A DNA stretch of 64,000 nucleotides from Bordetella ansorpii (GCF_900078705.1 NZ_FKIF01000006.1:682001-746000), one strand, 5' to 3'. Positions 43,290-52,006 are shown, numbered from the stretch's first letter. Translations and numbers: made by a program. Notes: a model not told the origin generated them from the sequence alone.

Positions 43290-45199
43290 ACCGCGGGTCG
43301 GCTGCCCATGCGGGGTTGCCATCGGGCCAGTTCGCCGCGCTGCAGCGTCGACAGGACCAGCTCCGACATCATGTTGATGGAAACGTGGCGGGCGAAGAAC
43401 TGCTCCAGCACCGCCCCGAACACGTACGGGCTGATGCCCGAGAATGCGGCCTCGTCGACCTGCAGGTCGATGCGCACGCCGCGCCCGTAGACCATCGGTC
43501 CGGGCAGCGGCAGGCGATGATGCACCGGCGAAGCCTGCACGTGGCGCACGCCCGAGATATGCTTGCGCACCACCGGGTCGGCCAGGTTGCCGTACAGGTT
43601 CAGCAGTTCGCGCAGGGACTGCGCCCCCTGGTCCGAATCCAGGTCGGTCAGGCTCAGGTAATGCAGCCCCAGATGGCTGATCAGTTGCCACGAGGCCGCG
43701 TTGTCCGCCAGCGCGGTCGACGGGCGCGTCGGGCCATGCAGCACCTTCACCGCCTTCACGGGCGCGGACACGCGCAGCGTGAAGTCCGATTCGCCGCCCA
43801 ATGGCAGCAGCATCGGCAGGTCGCGGTTGGTGCACAGCGTCTCCAGCGTCAGGTGCCGCAAGGCCCCGGAGAACGGCGCCTCCTGCCGGTCGACCAGCGA
43901 CAGGAACAACTCGCTGCCCGTATAGCTGGTGCGCGTGCCGTGGCGGCGCGCGGTGTCGGAGGCCAGCCGCGGCTCGCGGCGCGTGGAGTAATACGCGCCG
44001 TAGTCATCGGTATCGGCGCCGAACGATCCATAGAAAGGCCGGAACTCCTGCTCGGGCTTCTGCGCGGACACATGGCCCAGCACCTTCGTCACGCTGTAGA
44101 CCTCGAAGTCCATCGGGCGGGTACGGTCCACCACCGCGTGGTATTCGTAGGTGCGCGGCGTCACGGCGACGCGGTCGGCGCGGCGCGGGAACAGGTTGAT
44201 CACCGGAGAGCAGTGCAGCGCCAGGTTCTCGGCGCTGATCGAACCTTCCAGTTCGGGCGCCGCGGCCGACAGCAGCAGCGTCAGGTCGAAGCTGCGCGTC
44301 TCGGGCTTGCCCCCGCCCTTGGCATTGGCGGCGCGCGCCGTGCGCAGGCCGCGCTTCAGGTTGTTCACGCTGAAGAACAAATAACGGCGCGGGCAGGCGA
44401 AGTACTCCTGCAGCAGGCGGTAGCCCTGGAACACGCGCGTCTCGGTCGGCAGCAGCGCCTGGTCGTCGGCGAAGCCCTCGTGGCGCAGCGCATCGGCGGG
44501 CAGCTTGTTGATCCAGGCGGTCGGCCGCGCGCTGTCGTGCGCCAGCACGGCCACGGTATGGCCCATCACCAGCTCCATCAGGCGCTGCATGGGAACGTCC
44601 TGGCCGTTCAGATAGAACATCAGCTGGTCGATATCCAGGTCTTCCAGCGTGACGCCGCCGCACACCTCGATGCGGATGCGCAACGCGCTGACCACGCCGG
44701 CATTGCGCCCGCCCAGCCCCATGCGCGACAGCGGCAGGTCGGGCGGCGGGCCGGTGAACTCGGCCTGGGTCACGCGCAACGGCCACAGCCGCACCTCGTG
44801 GCCCGTCATGAACTCGCAGGGCGTCTGCTCGTTGCGCGCCAGCCGGCCGCGCAGCATGGTGCCGCGCGGCAGCGTGAAGCCGCCCGCCAGCGAGCCTTCG
44901 TTCATGCTGGGCGAGAACTGCACCACCGCCATCGAAGGCGTGGGCGCCAGGTAATGCGGGTGCACCACTTCGAGCAGCCGCTGCGTGAAGCGCGGAAACT
45001 CGGCATCCATCTTCAGATGGATGCGCGCCGCCAGAAAGCTGAAGCCTTCCAGCATGCGCTCGACATAAGGGTCGGCCACTTCGGTGCCATGCATGCCCAG
45101 GCGGCCAGCCACCTTGGGAAACTGCCTGGCGAACTCCGCGCCCATCTCTCGCATGTAGACGAGTTCGCGGTTGTAGTACTCGAGCAGGCGCGCATCCAT
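43286..45199 (-). CDS. tssF: T6SS baseplate protein TssF
   Basis: This is a 637-aa TssF (ImpG/VasA). It starts MDARLLEYYNRELVYMREMG, the family N-terminus, and continues ARQFPKVAGRLGMHGTEVAD and PYVERMLEGFSFLAARIHLK. Later, FYGSFGADTDDYGAYYSTRR and the C-terminal FARHVSINMMSELVL are also typical. The start overlaps the tssE stop by 1 nt (TGATG). The stop overlaps the ATG of the repeat mini-ORF, so the repeat array directly abuts the gene end. Confidence 0.96.
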   Translation of the reverse strand: MDARLLEYYNRELVYMREMGAEFARQFPKVAGRLGMHGTEVADPYVERMLEGFSFLAARIHLKMDAEFPRFTQRLLEVVHPHYLAPTPSMAVVQFSPSMNEGSLAGGFTLPRGTMLRGRLARNEQTPCEFMTGHEVRLWPLRVTQAEFTGPPPDLPLSRMGLGGRNAGVVSALRIRIEVCGGVTLEDLDIDQLMFYLNGQDVPMQRLMELVMGHTVAVLAHDSARPTAWINKLPADALRHEGFADDQALLPTETRVFQGYRLLQEYFACPRRYLFFSVNNLKRGLRTARAANAKGGGKPETRSFDLTLLLSAAAPELEGSISAENLALHCSPVINLFPRRADRVAVTPRTYEYHAVVDRTRPMDFEVYSVTKVLGHVSAQKPEQEFRPFYGSFGADTDDYGAYYSTRREPRLASDTARRHGTRTSYTGSELFLSLVDRQEAPFSGALRHLTLETLCTNRDLPMLLPLGGESDFTLRVSAPVKAVKVLHGPTRPSTALADNAASWQLISHLGLHYLSLTDLDSDQGAQSLRELLNLYGNLADPVVRKHISGVRHVQASPVHHRLPLPGPMVYGRGVRIDLQVDEAAFSGISPYVFGAVLEQFFARHVSINMMSELVLSTLQRGELARWQPRMGSRPAV

Positions 45200-45759
45200 C
45201 AGGCGATACCTCCGACGTCGCGCAGATCCATGTGTCCGCTTTCCAGGTCGATATCGGTGCGGAACAGGAATTCCATGGGATATGGCACGCACCAGAGCAT
45301 GCCGCGGATTTCCAGGGTGAGCACGTTGTGGTGCTCCAGGGTGCCCGTATCGCTGATGCAACGCACCTCGACCGACGACTCCAGGATGCGAGGTTCGAAG
45401 GTGGCGATGGCATCGCGAATGGACGACTCGACATCGACCCAGTCGATGTCCGACATGCGGCGGCCAGCCATGGCCCGCACGCCGAAATTCAGGCAGGAAC
45501 GCGGCACGCTGTCATAGGCCGACAGGTCCTGGGTGGTCTCCAGGTTGACGGTGTTCAGCAGCCAGCGCAGGTCGCGCAACACGGCGGTGCGCAGTTCGTT
45601 GTGCGTCAGCATTGACGCCTCGGCCGCCTCGCCACGGCGCTGCGGCTCGTTGTCCATCAGGCGATCGAGCAGCGAGGGCTGCAGGCGGTCGCGCGCGACG
45701 CGGTTGTCGCGCGTGATCCGCGGGCTGTCCGGCTTGCCGCCGGCGTCGCGGTGCCCCAT
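45199..45759 (-). CDS. tssE: T6SS baseplate protein TssE (gp25-like)
   Basis: This is a 186-aa gp25/TssE homologue that nucleates sheath assembly. LLDRLMDNEPQ is the family N-terminal helix (about 30-40), followed by LRTAVLRDLRWLLNTVN and SVPRSCLNFGVRAM (the conserved Y/S-V-x-x-S-x-L-N-F-G motif). IRDAIATFEPRIL, the core gp25 strand, comes next. It starts at 45759 with a 1-nt contact to the tagJ stop and overlaps tssF by 1 nt. Confidence 0.95.
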   Translation of the reverse strand: MGHRDAGGKPDSPRITRDNRVARDRLQPSLLDRLMDNEPQRRGEAAEASMLTHNELRTAVLRDLRWLLNTVNLETTQDLSAYDSVPRSCLNFGVRAMAGRRMSDIDWVDVESSIRDAIATFEPRILESSVEVRCISDTGTLEHHNVLTLEIRGMLWCVPYPMEFLFRTDIDLESGHMDLRDVGGIA

Positions 45760-46592
45760 CAGGCAGCCTCCTGGCGCAGGCCGCGCACGTCCAGCAGCGC
45801 GAATTCACCGGCGTCGGTGATCCACATCTTCTGGCCGGCGCCGGCAAAGGTGCCATCGGCCAGTTCACGCCACTGCGTCACGCGGCCCAGCCGCAGGTGC
45901 TCCTCCTGGTCGGCCATGCGCTGGCCGGGCGCCGCGGGATAGCGCGCGGGAATCAGGCCCGGCAGCGTGCGGCCATCCTTCAGCAGGATCTCGGCGCGCG
46001 CCCAGACCAGGTCGCACAGGCCCTCGGGCGCCAGCAACGCGATCTCGCGGATGTCCTCGAACGGCACCCAGCCGTACTGGCCACCGGAAAGCAGTTCGCA
46101 GACCGGGCCCAGGCGGCTGTCGCCGTCGCCGATCCACGCATAGGGCTCGGGATCCGCCTCCTCGGCGGCACCGGTCAGCGCGCCGGCGCTGACCTGGGCG
46201 GCGTCCAGCGCCCGCGCGCGCAGGTCGGCGGCCTTTTCCGGATCGGCGGCATCCACGCCCAGGGCCTGCACCAACAGGTCGCACCATTCGGGATGCGAAG
46301 CAAAGAACGACGGTGCGCCCGCGCCGGCCAGCACGGCCTCGCGCTGCCTCTCGCCGTCGATGGCCTGCGAATACATCATGGCCATGGGGCGCGACTGCAT
46401 GCTGAATTGCGAACACAGGCGCAGTTGATCGGCGGCGCGGACCCAGTCGCCCTGCACGGCGGCCAGCTGGAAGAGCTGGGCGCGCAGGTCGGCGTCGTCG
46501 GGCGCGCGGCGAATGCGCGATTCGACCGCCTCGATGTGCTGCGACAGATTGCCGTCACGCAAGGACAAGGCGGAGTTCTGCATGGAGGGCAT
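45759..46592 (-). CDS. tagJ: T6SS accessory protein TagJ (ImpE/SciE)
   Basis: This is a 277-aa TagJ, an accessory factor that in P. aeruginosa binds TssB and helps recruit ClpV. The N-terminal TPR-like helices (RIRRAPDDADLRAQLFQLAA, then QGDWVRAADQLR) precede the ImpE domain with PYAWIGDGDSRLGPVCEL, YGWVPFEDIREI and LIPARYPA. The start may be 46592 or the second methionine at 46583. A 129-bp gap with a possible hairpin separates it from hcp. Confidence 0.93.
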   Translation of the reverse strand: MPSMQNSALSLRDGNLSQHIEAVESRIRRAPDDADLRAQLFQLAAVQGDWVRAADQLRLCSQFSMQSRPMAMMYSQAIDGERQREAVLAGAGAPSFFASHPEWCDLLVQALGVDAADPEKAADLRARALDAAQVSAGALTGAAEEADPEPYAWIGDGDSRLGPVCELLSGGQYGWVPFEDIREIALLAPEGLCDLVWARAEILLKDGRTLPGLIPARYPAAPGQRMADQEEHLRLGRVTQWRELADGTFAGAGQKMWITDAGEFALLDVRGLRQEAA

Positions 46593-46642
46593 CCCGGTTC
46601 GAACAAGAATTCTGTGGAAAACGTCGGATGAAACGAAATGGC

Positions 46643-46678
46643 GGGGTCGCGAGGGCCTTCCAGACCCGATCGCGCCCC
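46643..46678 (-). promoter_or_regulatory. Imperfect GC-rich hairpin between hcp and tagJ
   Basis: On the minus strand GGGGCGCGA pairs with TCGCGACCCC (one bulge), with a further GGG/CCC pair inside the loop. There is no T-run. It could act as a transcript-processing or partial-attenuation site downstream of hcp, allowing more Hcp than baseplate protein. Confidence 0.35.
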
Positions 46679-46721
46679 GCGTTTGCTACGCTGGATAGCG
46701 GTCAATACGCTGGCAAGCGGA

Positions 46722-47207
46722 TCAGCCGACTTCCTTGTTCTGCTTGATGTCCCAAGCGACCAGGCTTTCAGCGCCCTTGCCGCCCGAAGCAGTCTGCTCC
46801 CAGTACTGCTGGCGCACGCGGGCAGCCTGGAAGGCGTAGTTCACCAGCACGGCTTCCGAACCGTTGTCGGCGGCGACCTGCACCGACGTCACCAGCACTT
46901 CTTCCAGGGTGATCTTGCTGTATTCGACTTGCTGGCCGCCGGCCTTGCAGATCGACAGTTCGATCTTGCTCAGGTGCTTGCCGCTGGCGCAGTGCTTCAT
47001 GACAGCCGGAGCCGCCTTGTCGATGCGGGCCACCACGTGCAGGTCGTTGAAGCTGGCCTTGCCAGCGCCCTGGCCGCCACCGGTAGCCAGCGTGGCCGGC
47101 TGGGTGGCGCCCCACGAGAAGGACACGATGTCGGTCCATTCCTTGTGGTTGGCGTCCTTGGATTCACCATTGGCGCCCTCGATCTTCATGAACATGTCAA
47201 CAGCCAC
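46722..47207 (-). CDS. hcp: T6SS inner-tube protein Hcp
   Basis: This is a 161-aa Hcp, which stacks as hexamers to form the secreted tube. MAVDMFMKIEGANGES is the family start, followed by IVSFSWGATQPAT, HVVARIDKAAPAVMKHCASG and SGKGAESLVAWDIKQNK-like ends. The start codon is GTG at 47207; AGGGAG eight bases before it decides the start. A hairpin upstream (47236-47254) separates it from tssC. Confidence 0.97.
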   Translation of the reverse strand: MAVDMFMKIEGANGESKDANHKEWTDIVSFSWGATQPATLATGGGQGAGKASFNDLHVVARIDKAAPAVMKHCASGKHLSKIELSICKAGGQQVEYSKITLEEVLVTSVQVAADNGSEAVLVNYAFQAARVRQQYWEQTASGGKGAESLVAWDIKQNKEVG

Positions 47208-47235
47208 TTACTTTCTCCCTTAAAGTCGCATGGAT

Positions 47236-47254
47236 GCCGGGCGGAATGCCCGGC
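47236..47254 (-). promoter_or_regulatory. Hairpin between tssC and hcp
   Basis: This is a perfect 7-bp stem, GCCGGGC/GCCCGGC with a 5-nt loop, lying 14 bp after the tssC stop and about 29 bp before hcp. It has no T-run. Such intercistronic stems often stabilise the downstream transcript or act as partial terminators, and hcp usually needs higher expression. Confidence 0.5.
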
Positions 47255-47268
47255 CCGTGAAATTGCCC

Positions 47269-48774
47269 TCAGGCCTCGCTCTGCTTGAGCGAAGGCAGCT
47301 TGGACACCAGTCGCAGCGATACCGTCAGCCCTTCGAGCTGATAGTGCGGCCGCAGGAAAAACTTCGCGGAGTAGTACCCGGGGTTGTCCTCGATCTCCAG
47401 GACCTGCACCTCGGCGGCGGCCAGCGGCTTGCGCGCCTTGGTTTCCTGCGAGGAATTGGCCGGGTCGCCATCCACGTAGTTCATGATCCAGTCGTTCAGC
47501 CAGCGCTCCATCTCGTCGCGCTCGCGGAACGACCCGATCTTGTCTCGCACGATGCACTTGAGGTAGTGCGCGAAACGGCAGCAGGCGAACAGATACGGCA
47601 GACGCGCGGCCAGCTTGGCGTTCGCGCTGGCATCGGCGTCGTGGTACTCCTGCGGCTTTTGCAACGACTGCGCGCCGATGAAGGCCGCGAAGTCGGAGTT
47701 CTTGCGATGCACCAGCGGCATGAAACCGTTCTTGGCCAGTTCCGCCTCGCGGCGGTCGCTGATGGCGATTTCGGTGGGGCACTTCATGTCCACGCCGCCG
47801 TCATCGGTCGGGAACGTATGGCACGGCAGGTTCTCGACCGCGCCGCCCGACTCCACGCCACGGATCGACGTGCACCAGCCGTACAGCTTGAACGAACGGT
47901 TGATGTTGGTCGCCATCGCATAGGCCGAGTTGGCCCAGGTGTAGCGGTCGTGGTTCGCGCCGTCGGTGTCTTCCTCGAAATCGAATTCGTCCACCGGGTT
48001 GGTGCGCACGCCGTAGGGCAGGCGCGCCAGGAAACGCGGCATGGCCAGGCCGAGGTAGCGCGCGTCTTCCGACTCGCGCAGGCTGCGCCAGGCGGCGTAT
48101 TCGGTGTTGGTGAAGATCTTGGTCAGGTCGCGCGGGTTGGACAGCTCCTGCCACGAGTCCATCTGCATCACGTTGGGCGAGGCGCCCGTGATGAAGGGGC
48201 AATGCGCGGCGGCCGAGATGCGCGCCATTTCGCCCAGCAGCTCCACGTCCGGGGGGCTGTGGTCGAAGTGGTAGTCGCCCACCAGGCAGCCGATGGGTTC
48301 GCCCCCGAACTGGCCGTATTCCTCTTCGTACACGCGCTTGAAGATCGGGCTCTGGTCCCAGCCCACGCCCTTGTAGCGCTTGAGCGTGCGGCCCAGGTCC
48401 TTCTTCGACATGCACATGAAGCGGATCTTCAGCAGCTCGTCGGTCTCGGTGTTGGTGACCAGGTAGTGCAGGCCGCGCCAAGCGCCTTCCAGTTGCTGGA
48501 ATTCGGCGTTGTGCATGATCAGGTTGACCTGCTCGGACATCTTGCGGTCGATCTCGGCGATGATCGCCTGGATCGTGCGATAGGCGTCCGACGAAAGCCC
48601 CACGCCGCTGTTCTGCAGCGCCTGGTGCGCCAGGGTGCGCACGGCGTGCTCGACGGCCTCGCGGGCCTGCTCGGTCTTGGGCTTGAATTCCTTCTTCAGC
48701 AGCGACGAGAGGTCATCGGTTTCGAGCGTCTCGACTGCTGCGTTGGTACTGGCGCGATTGGCCACTGCTGTCAT
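47269..48774 (-). CDS. tssC: T6SS sheath large subunit TssC (VipB)
   Basis: This is a 501-aa TssC, which forms the contractile sheath with TssB. Family blocks are VNLIMHNAEFQQLEGAWRGL, FKRVYEEEYGQFGGEPIGCL, FITGASPNVM, YLGLAMPRFLARLPYG and a C-terminal FFLRPHYQLEGLTVSLRLVS. CGGAGAACGCC precedes the ATG. It starts 23 bp after tssB. Confidence 0.98.
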   Translation of the reverse strand: MTAVANRASTNAAVETLETDDLSSLLKKEFKPKTEQAREAVEHAVRTLAHQALQNSGVGLSSDAYRTIQAIIAEIDRKMSEQVNLIMHNAEFQQLEGAWRGLHYLVTNTETDELLKIRFMCMSKKDLGRTLKRYKGVGWDQSPIFKRVYEEEYGQFGGEPIGCLVGDYHFDHSPPDVELLGEMARISAAAHCPFITGASPNVMQMDSWQELSNPRDLTKIFTNTEYAAWRSLRESEDARYLGLAMPRFLARLPYGVRTNPVDEFDFEEDTDGANHDRYTWANSAYAMATNINRSFKLYGWCTSIRGVESGGAVENLPCHTFPTDDGGVDMKCPTEIAISDRREAELAKNGFMPLVHRKNSDFAAFIGAQSLQKPQEYHDADASANAKLAARLPYLFACCRFAHYLKCIVRDKIGSFRERDEMERWLNDWIMNYVDGDPANSSQETKARKPLAAAEVQVLEIEDNPGYYSAKFFLRPHYQLEGLTVSLRLVSKLPSLKQSEA

Positions 48775-48797
48775 GGCGTTCTCCGTATCCGTCGGAT

Positions 48798-49367
48798 TCA
48801 GTTGGCGTCCTTGGACGCGGTGGCTTCGCCGGACTCGTTGGCGTGCGCGCCGGCGGGCGCGGCGGCATTCGGCGCGGCGGCCAGCGAGTTCAGCAGGGCG
48901 GGGTTCTTCAGCACCTTGCCGATCAGTTCCTCGGCGCCGTTCTTGCCATCCATGTACGTCAGCAGGTTCGCCAGTTGGGTGCGAGCCTGCAACAGCTCAT
49001 CCAGCGGGCCGACCTTGCGCGCCACGTTGGCGGGCGAGAAATCGTCCAGGCTCTCGAAGGTGATGTCGACGTTCAGGCGGCCGTCGCCCGTCAGCGTGTT
49101 GTCCACCTGGAAGGCGGCACGCGGACGCACCGACTTCATGCGCTCGTCGAAATTGTCGATATCGATGTCCAGGAACTTGCGGTCGGCCACATCAGGCTGC
49201 GGCGTGTCCGATTTGCCGGCCAGGTCGGCCAGCACGCCCATCACGAACGGCAGCTGGATCTTGCGCTCGGCGCCATAGACCTCCACGTCGTACTCGATCT
49301 GCACGCGCGGGGCACGGTTTCTGGCGATGAATTTCTGTCCGCTGCCTTTCAGAGTTGTGTTTGCCAT
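48798..49367 (-). CDS. tssB: T6SS sheath small subunit TssB (VipA)
   Basis: This is a 189-aa TssB. NRAPRVQIEYDVEVYGAERK and LPFVMGVLADLAG are the family N-terminal strands. FLDIDIDNFDERMKSVRPRA, LNVDITFESLDDFSPANVAR and LDELLQARTQLANLLTYMDG follow. GGGAGATC precedes the ATG. It is 39 bp downstream of tssA. Confidence 0.98.
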   Translation of the reverse strand: MANTTLKGSGQKFIARNRAPRVQIEYDVEVYGAERKIQLPFVMGVLADLAGKSDTPQPDVADRKFLDIDIDNFDERMKSVRPRAAFQVDNTLTGDGRLNVDITFESLDDFSPANVARKVGPLDELLQARTQLANLLTYMDGKNGAEELIGKVLKNPALLNSLAAAPNAAAPAGAHANESGEATASKDAN

Positions 49368-49406
49368 CGTTGTGATCTCCCGAGGAAGTGTTTTTTGCCG
49401 GGACGC

Positions 49407-50504
49407 TTACGAACCGGTATGGGTACGGTTCTCCGCGTCGCGCGGGATCCAGGCTTCGAACTGATCGAGCCCCTGCGGCGCCAGGTTGCGCAGAATCTCG
49501 TGGAAACTGAGGGGAATGAGCTGCTGCACCCGCCGGATCAGCACCGGCGCCGGATGGCTGGGTTCGTGCGCCTCGAAATAGGCGCAGACCTTGGCCAGCA
49601 TGGCCGCGGCTTCCTCGCGGCTGGTGATCTGGGCTTCCTGCCACCGCACGACGTTCTGCACGATGGTGGGACGTTGCTCGGCCGCCGCCGTGGACACCGC
49701 GGCAGCCGGCGCGGCGCCGGCCGCCGCCTCGGGCTCGAAGGCCTCGGGCGGTGTTTCGGGCGCCACGCCCGTGCCGGAATCCATGTCGCTCCAGACGCGG
49801 CGGATGGTGTCCAGGCTGCGCAGCACGCCGGCGAAATCGGGGCTCCACGAACCGCCCAGGCGGCTCGTCGTATGCTCCTGGATGCGGCGCAGCGCGGCAG
49901 CGGCGTCGCTGACGGCCAGCACCGCGGGCTCAGGGCCCAGCCAGGCCTGGCGCAGGCTTTCGGTCAGCCGCGGACGGCCGCCGGGATAATCGGTATCGGT
50001 CTTGCTGCCTTCCAGCAGCGATTCCGCATCACGCATCGACAGCTTGCCGTGCACATCGTCCAACAGGACGGCGGAGCGCGCGCTGCGGGCGCAGCCCAGC
50101 GGATCGCCCAGCGAGGCCAGCGCATTCATGCGCGGCATCGGATCTTCCTCGCCGTACACGTCCAGGCGGGGATGCACGTCTTCCCAGTAGTGTTCCAGCG
50201 TGCTCGCCGCCAGGGCCACGCCTTCGGCGTAACCGGGCAGGCCACGCGTCTCGGCCCACGCCTGCGTCAGGAAGGCGATCACGCGCAGGTCACGCGTGCG
50301 CTCCAGCAGCGCGAGGGCCAGTTTTTCGACATTGCGCCAGTCGGGCGGCTGGGCGGGGATAATCGTCGCGCCGAACTGCTGCTCGCTCTTGCCCACCGTC
50401 GCCTGCTGCAGCTGAAGAAACTCGGGGTCGTATTCGAGATCTTCTCCGCAGGGCAGGTTCGGTTCCAGCGTCTTCAGCAACTCGGCGAATTCCATGTTCG
50501 TCAT
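49407..50504 (-). CDS. tssA: T6SS cap/baseplate protein TssA (ImpA)
   Basis: This is a 365-aa TssA. The ImpA N-terminal domain is clear: PNLPCGEDLEYDPEFLQLQQ, PDWRNVEKLALALLERTRDL, and GVALAASTLEHYWEDVHPRL. A variable Ala/Pro linker (about 250-290) is followed by a short C-terminal ImpA-type domain, SHPAPVLIRRVQQLIPLSFH. The ATG could be 50504 or 50495; neither has a strong ribosome-binding site. It is the first gene of the long leftward unit, preceded by the AT-rich region at 50620-50715. Confidence 0.93.
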   Translation of the reverse strand: MTNMEFAELLKTLEPNLPCGEDLEYDPEFLQLQQATVGKSEQQFGATIIPAQPPDWRNVEKLALALLERTRDLRVIAFLTQAWAETRGLPGYAEGVALAASTLEHYWEDVHPRLDVYGEEDPMPRMNALASLGDPLGCARSARSAVLLDDVHGKLSMRDAESLLEGSKTDTDYPGGRPRLTESLRQAWLGPEPAVLAVSDAAAALRRIQEHTTSRLGGSWSPDFAGVLRSLDTIRRVWSDMDSGTGVAPETPPEAFEPEAAAGAAPAAAVSTAAAEQRPTIVQNVVRWQEAQITSREEAAAMLAKVCAYFEAHEPSHPAPVLIRRVQQLIPLSFHEILRNLAPQGLDQFEAWIPRDAENRTHTGS

Positions 50505-50619
50505 CAGGCGCGCAACGGTAAAAAACCGGGCCCGCCCGCTGGCGACCCCGTCAGACGTGCGAATTCTATGCACGCACTCCGAGGGCACCAATGACATCTA
50601 ACATGTCCTGTCGCTTCTT

Positions 50620-50715
50620 ACGTTTCGATAACACCGCACCAAAAAATCAAACGTTTCTTTTTATTTAAACCGGCATTATTGTCATAATAATATGGTATAC
50701 GCCGTTTCCGATTTT
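50620..50715. promoter_or_regulatory. AT-rich region upstream of tssA
   Basis: This is a sharp AT-rich island (AAAAAATCAAACG, TTTTTATTTAAACC, a dyad ATTAT-N4-ATAAT at about 50674-50687) within the 249-bp gap between arginase and tssA. It probably holds the promoter of the tssA-to-tssH operon and could bind an H-NS-like silencer. I cannot pick a confident -35/-10 pair. Confidence 0.45.
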
Positions 50716-50753
50716 TTGCGTGTCGAACGGGCCATGCGCCAAACCGAACCAGC

Positions 50754-51686
50754 CTATTTCGGCGCCCGCACCAGGGTGGATTTCCCGAACAGGCTTTCCA
50801 CCAATTCCACCGCCACCGACGCCGTCTTATTGCGCACGTCGAGGGCGGGATTCAATTCGACGATATCCAGCGATCGCATCAGCCCGGTGTCCGCGATCAT
50901 CTCCATGCAAAGCTGGGCTTCGCGGTAGGTCGGCCCGCCAGCAACTGTAGTGCCTACGCCCGGCGCGATCTCCGGGTCCAGGAAGTCGACATCGAAGCTG
51001 ACGTGCAGATGGGTTTCGACATCGAGCCCGGCCAAGGCCGCCTGCATCACCGCGCGCATGCCCATCTCGTCCAGGTAGCGCATGTCGTAGACCTCCAGTC
51101 CCGCCTGGTGCACCAGGGTGCGTTCGCCATCGTCCACGCTGCGGATACCGATCTGCCGGACCCAGGCGGGCTGGATCGCCGGATGGCGGCCCGCCAGACT
51201 TGTCAATGCCGACGGACCATTGCCGCACAGGCAGGCCACCGGCATGCCGTGCAGATTGCCCGTGGGCGTCAGCAGATTGGTGTTGAAGTCGGCGTGGGCA
51301 TCCAGCCACAGCACGCGCAGCTTGCGGCCGGTCTGCCGGCAATGCCGGGCCACGGCGCTGACCGAGCCGATGCCCAGGCTGTGATCGCCGCCCAGCATCA
51401 CCGGCAGGCAGCCGTCGGACAGGGCCTGCCCCACGGCGTCGCGCACCAGCGTATTCCAGGCCACCACCTCGTCCAGGTGCCGATAGCCGCCCACGGGCGG
51501 CCGCCAGGGGTTCGTGGGCCCTTGCAGGTTGCCGATGTCCTCGGCGCGCACCCCGCGCCGCTCAAGCATGGCCGCGATACCGGCCACCCGCAGGGCCTCC
51601 GGCCCCATGGAAGCGCCTCGCACCCCCGCGCCGATATCGGTGGGCACGCCGATCAGCCGTGCGGTCAGGTCGGTCGGAAAATTCAC
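50754..51686 (-). CDS. rocF: Arginase
   Basis: This enzyme hydrolyses L-arginine to ornithine and urea. It is 310 aa, of the ureohydrolase fold, with the manganese-binding motifs GGDHS (99-103), DAHAD (129-133) and SFDVDFLDP (about 227-235). IPTDIGA-like sequence (VPTDIGAGVRGASMGPEALR) is the arginase N-terminus. I choose GTG at 51686, which has AGGAGG five bases upstream. The ATG at 51707 would place that Shine-Dalgarno inside the reading frame. No transporter or regulator is adjacent. Confidence 0.93.
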   Translation of the reverse strand: MNFPTDLTARLIGVPTDIGAGVRGASMGPEALRVAGIAAMLERRGVRAEDIGNLQGPTNPWRPPVGGYRHLDEVVAWNTLVRDAVGQALSDGCLPVMLGGDHSLGIGSVSAVARHCRQTGRKLRVLWLDAHADFNTNLLTPTGNLHGMPVACLCGNGPSALTSLAGRHPAIQPAWVRQIGIRSVDDGERTLVHQAGLEVYDMRYLDEMGMRAVMQAALAGLDVETHLHVSFDVDFLDPEIAPGVGTTVAGGPTYREAQLCMEMIADTGLMRSLDIVELNPALDVRNKTASVAVELVESLFGKSTLVRAPK

Positions 51687-51844
51687 ATGGGCCTCCTGGA
51701 ATGGCATGCCGCGGCGCCTCGGGCGCCCGAAGGTTAGAGCCTTGCCGCCTCAGTCTATTCCCGGACCCGCCAGGGAAATCAGGCATCGGAAACGTTTGCT
51801 TGCACTTTAGTCAGGCGAAATAGAGGGTAAACCCGAAATTCCAC

Positions 51845-51873
51845 TTGCGTACCTATCTAGTAGTAGGTAATAT
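51845..51873 (+). promoter_or_regulatory. Promoter P1 with TetR-type operator copy 1
   Basis: TTGCGT (51845-51850), a 17-bp spacer and TAATAT (51868-51873) form a good sigma70-like promoter. The operator ACCTATCTAGTAGTAGGT (51851-51868) fills the spacer, so a bound repressor would block polymerase. It reads towards the DUF4148 genes. Confidence 0.7.
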
Positions 51874-51934
51874 TTGATCCATGGACGACGCATCGACAAG
51901 ACGCAGCGCCCAGACAGCCAGACCGGCTTTTTTA

Positions 51935-51964
51935 TTTACCCGATTACCTATCTACTGATAGATA
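51935..51964 (+). promoter_or_regulatory. Promoter P2 with TetR-type operator copy 2
   Basis: TTTACC (51935-51940), an 18-bp spacer and TAGATA (51959-51964) form a weaker promoter. The operator ACCTATCTACTGATAGAT (51946-51963) covers the spacer and -10 element. It is 43 bp upstream of the first DUF4148 gene. Confidence 0.65.
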
Positions 51965-52006
51965 AACCCAGCATCATCGACCACTGACTTCTCAAAGGAA
52001 TCCATC

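Larger units (their letters stand above)
51687..52006. other. Gene-free stretch with two promoter-operator modules
   Basis: This 320-bp gap has no supported gene of normal size. It holds two copies of the TetR-type operator, each inside a sigma70-like promoter (separate entries). It also has a 25-codon leader-like frame from the ATG at about 51882, which ends in the second operator. A short AGCC/GGCT stem followed by TTTTTT (about 51916-51936) could act as an attenuator. These last two are low-confidence. Confidence 0.5.

Noticed and set aside
51687-51707. ATG at 51707 as the arginase start
   Set aside because: It would place the AGGAGG ribosome-binding sequence inside the coding region. GTG at 51686 is correctly spaced from it.
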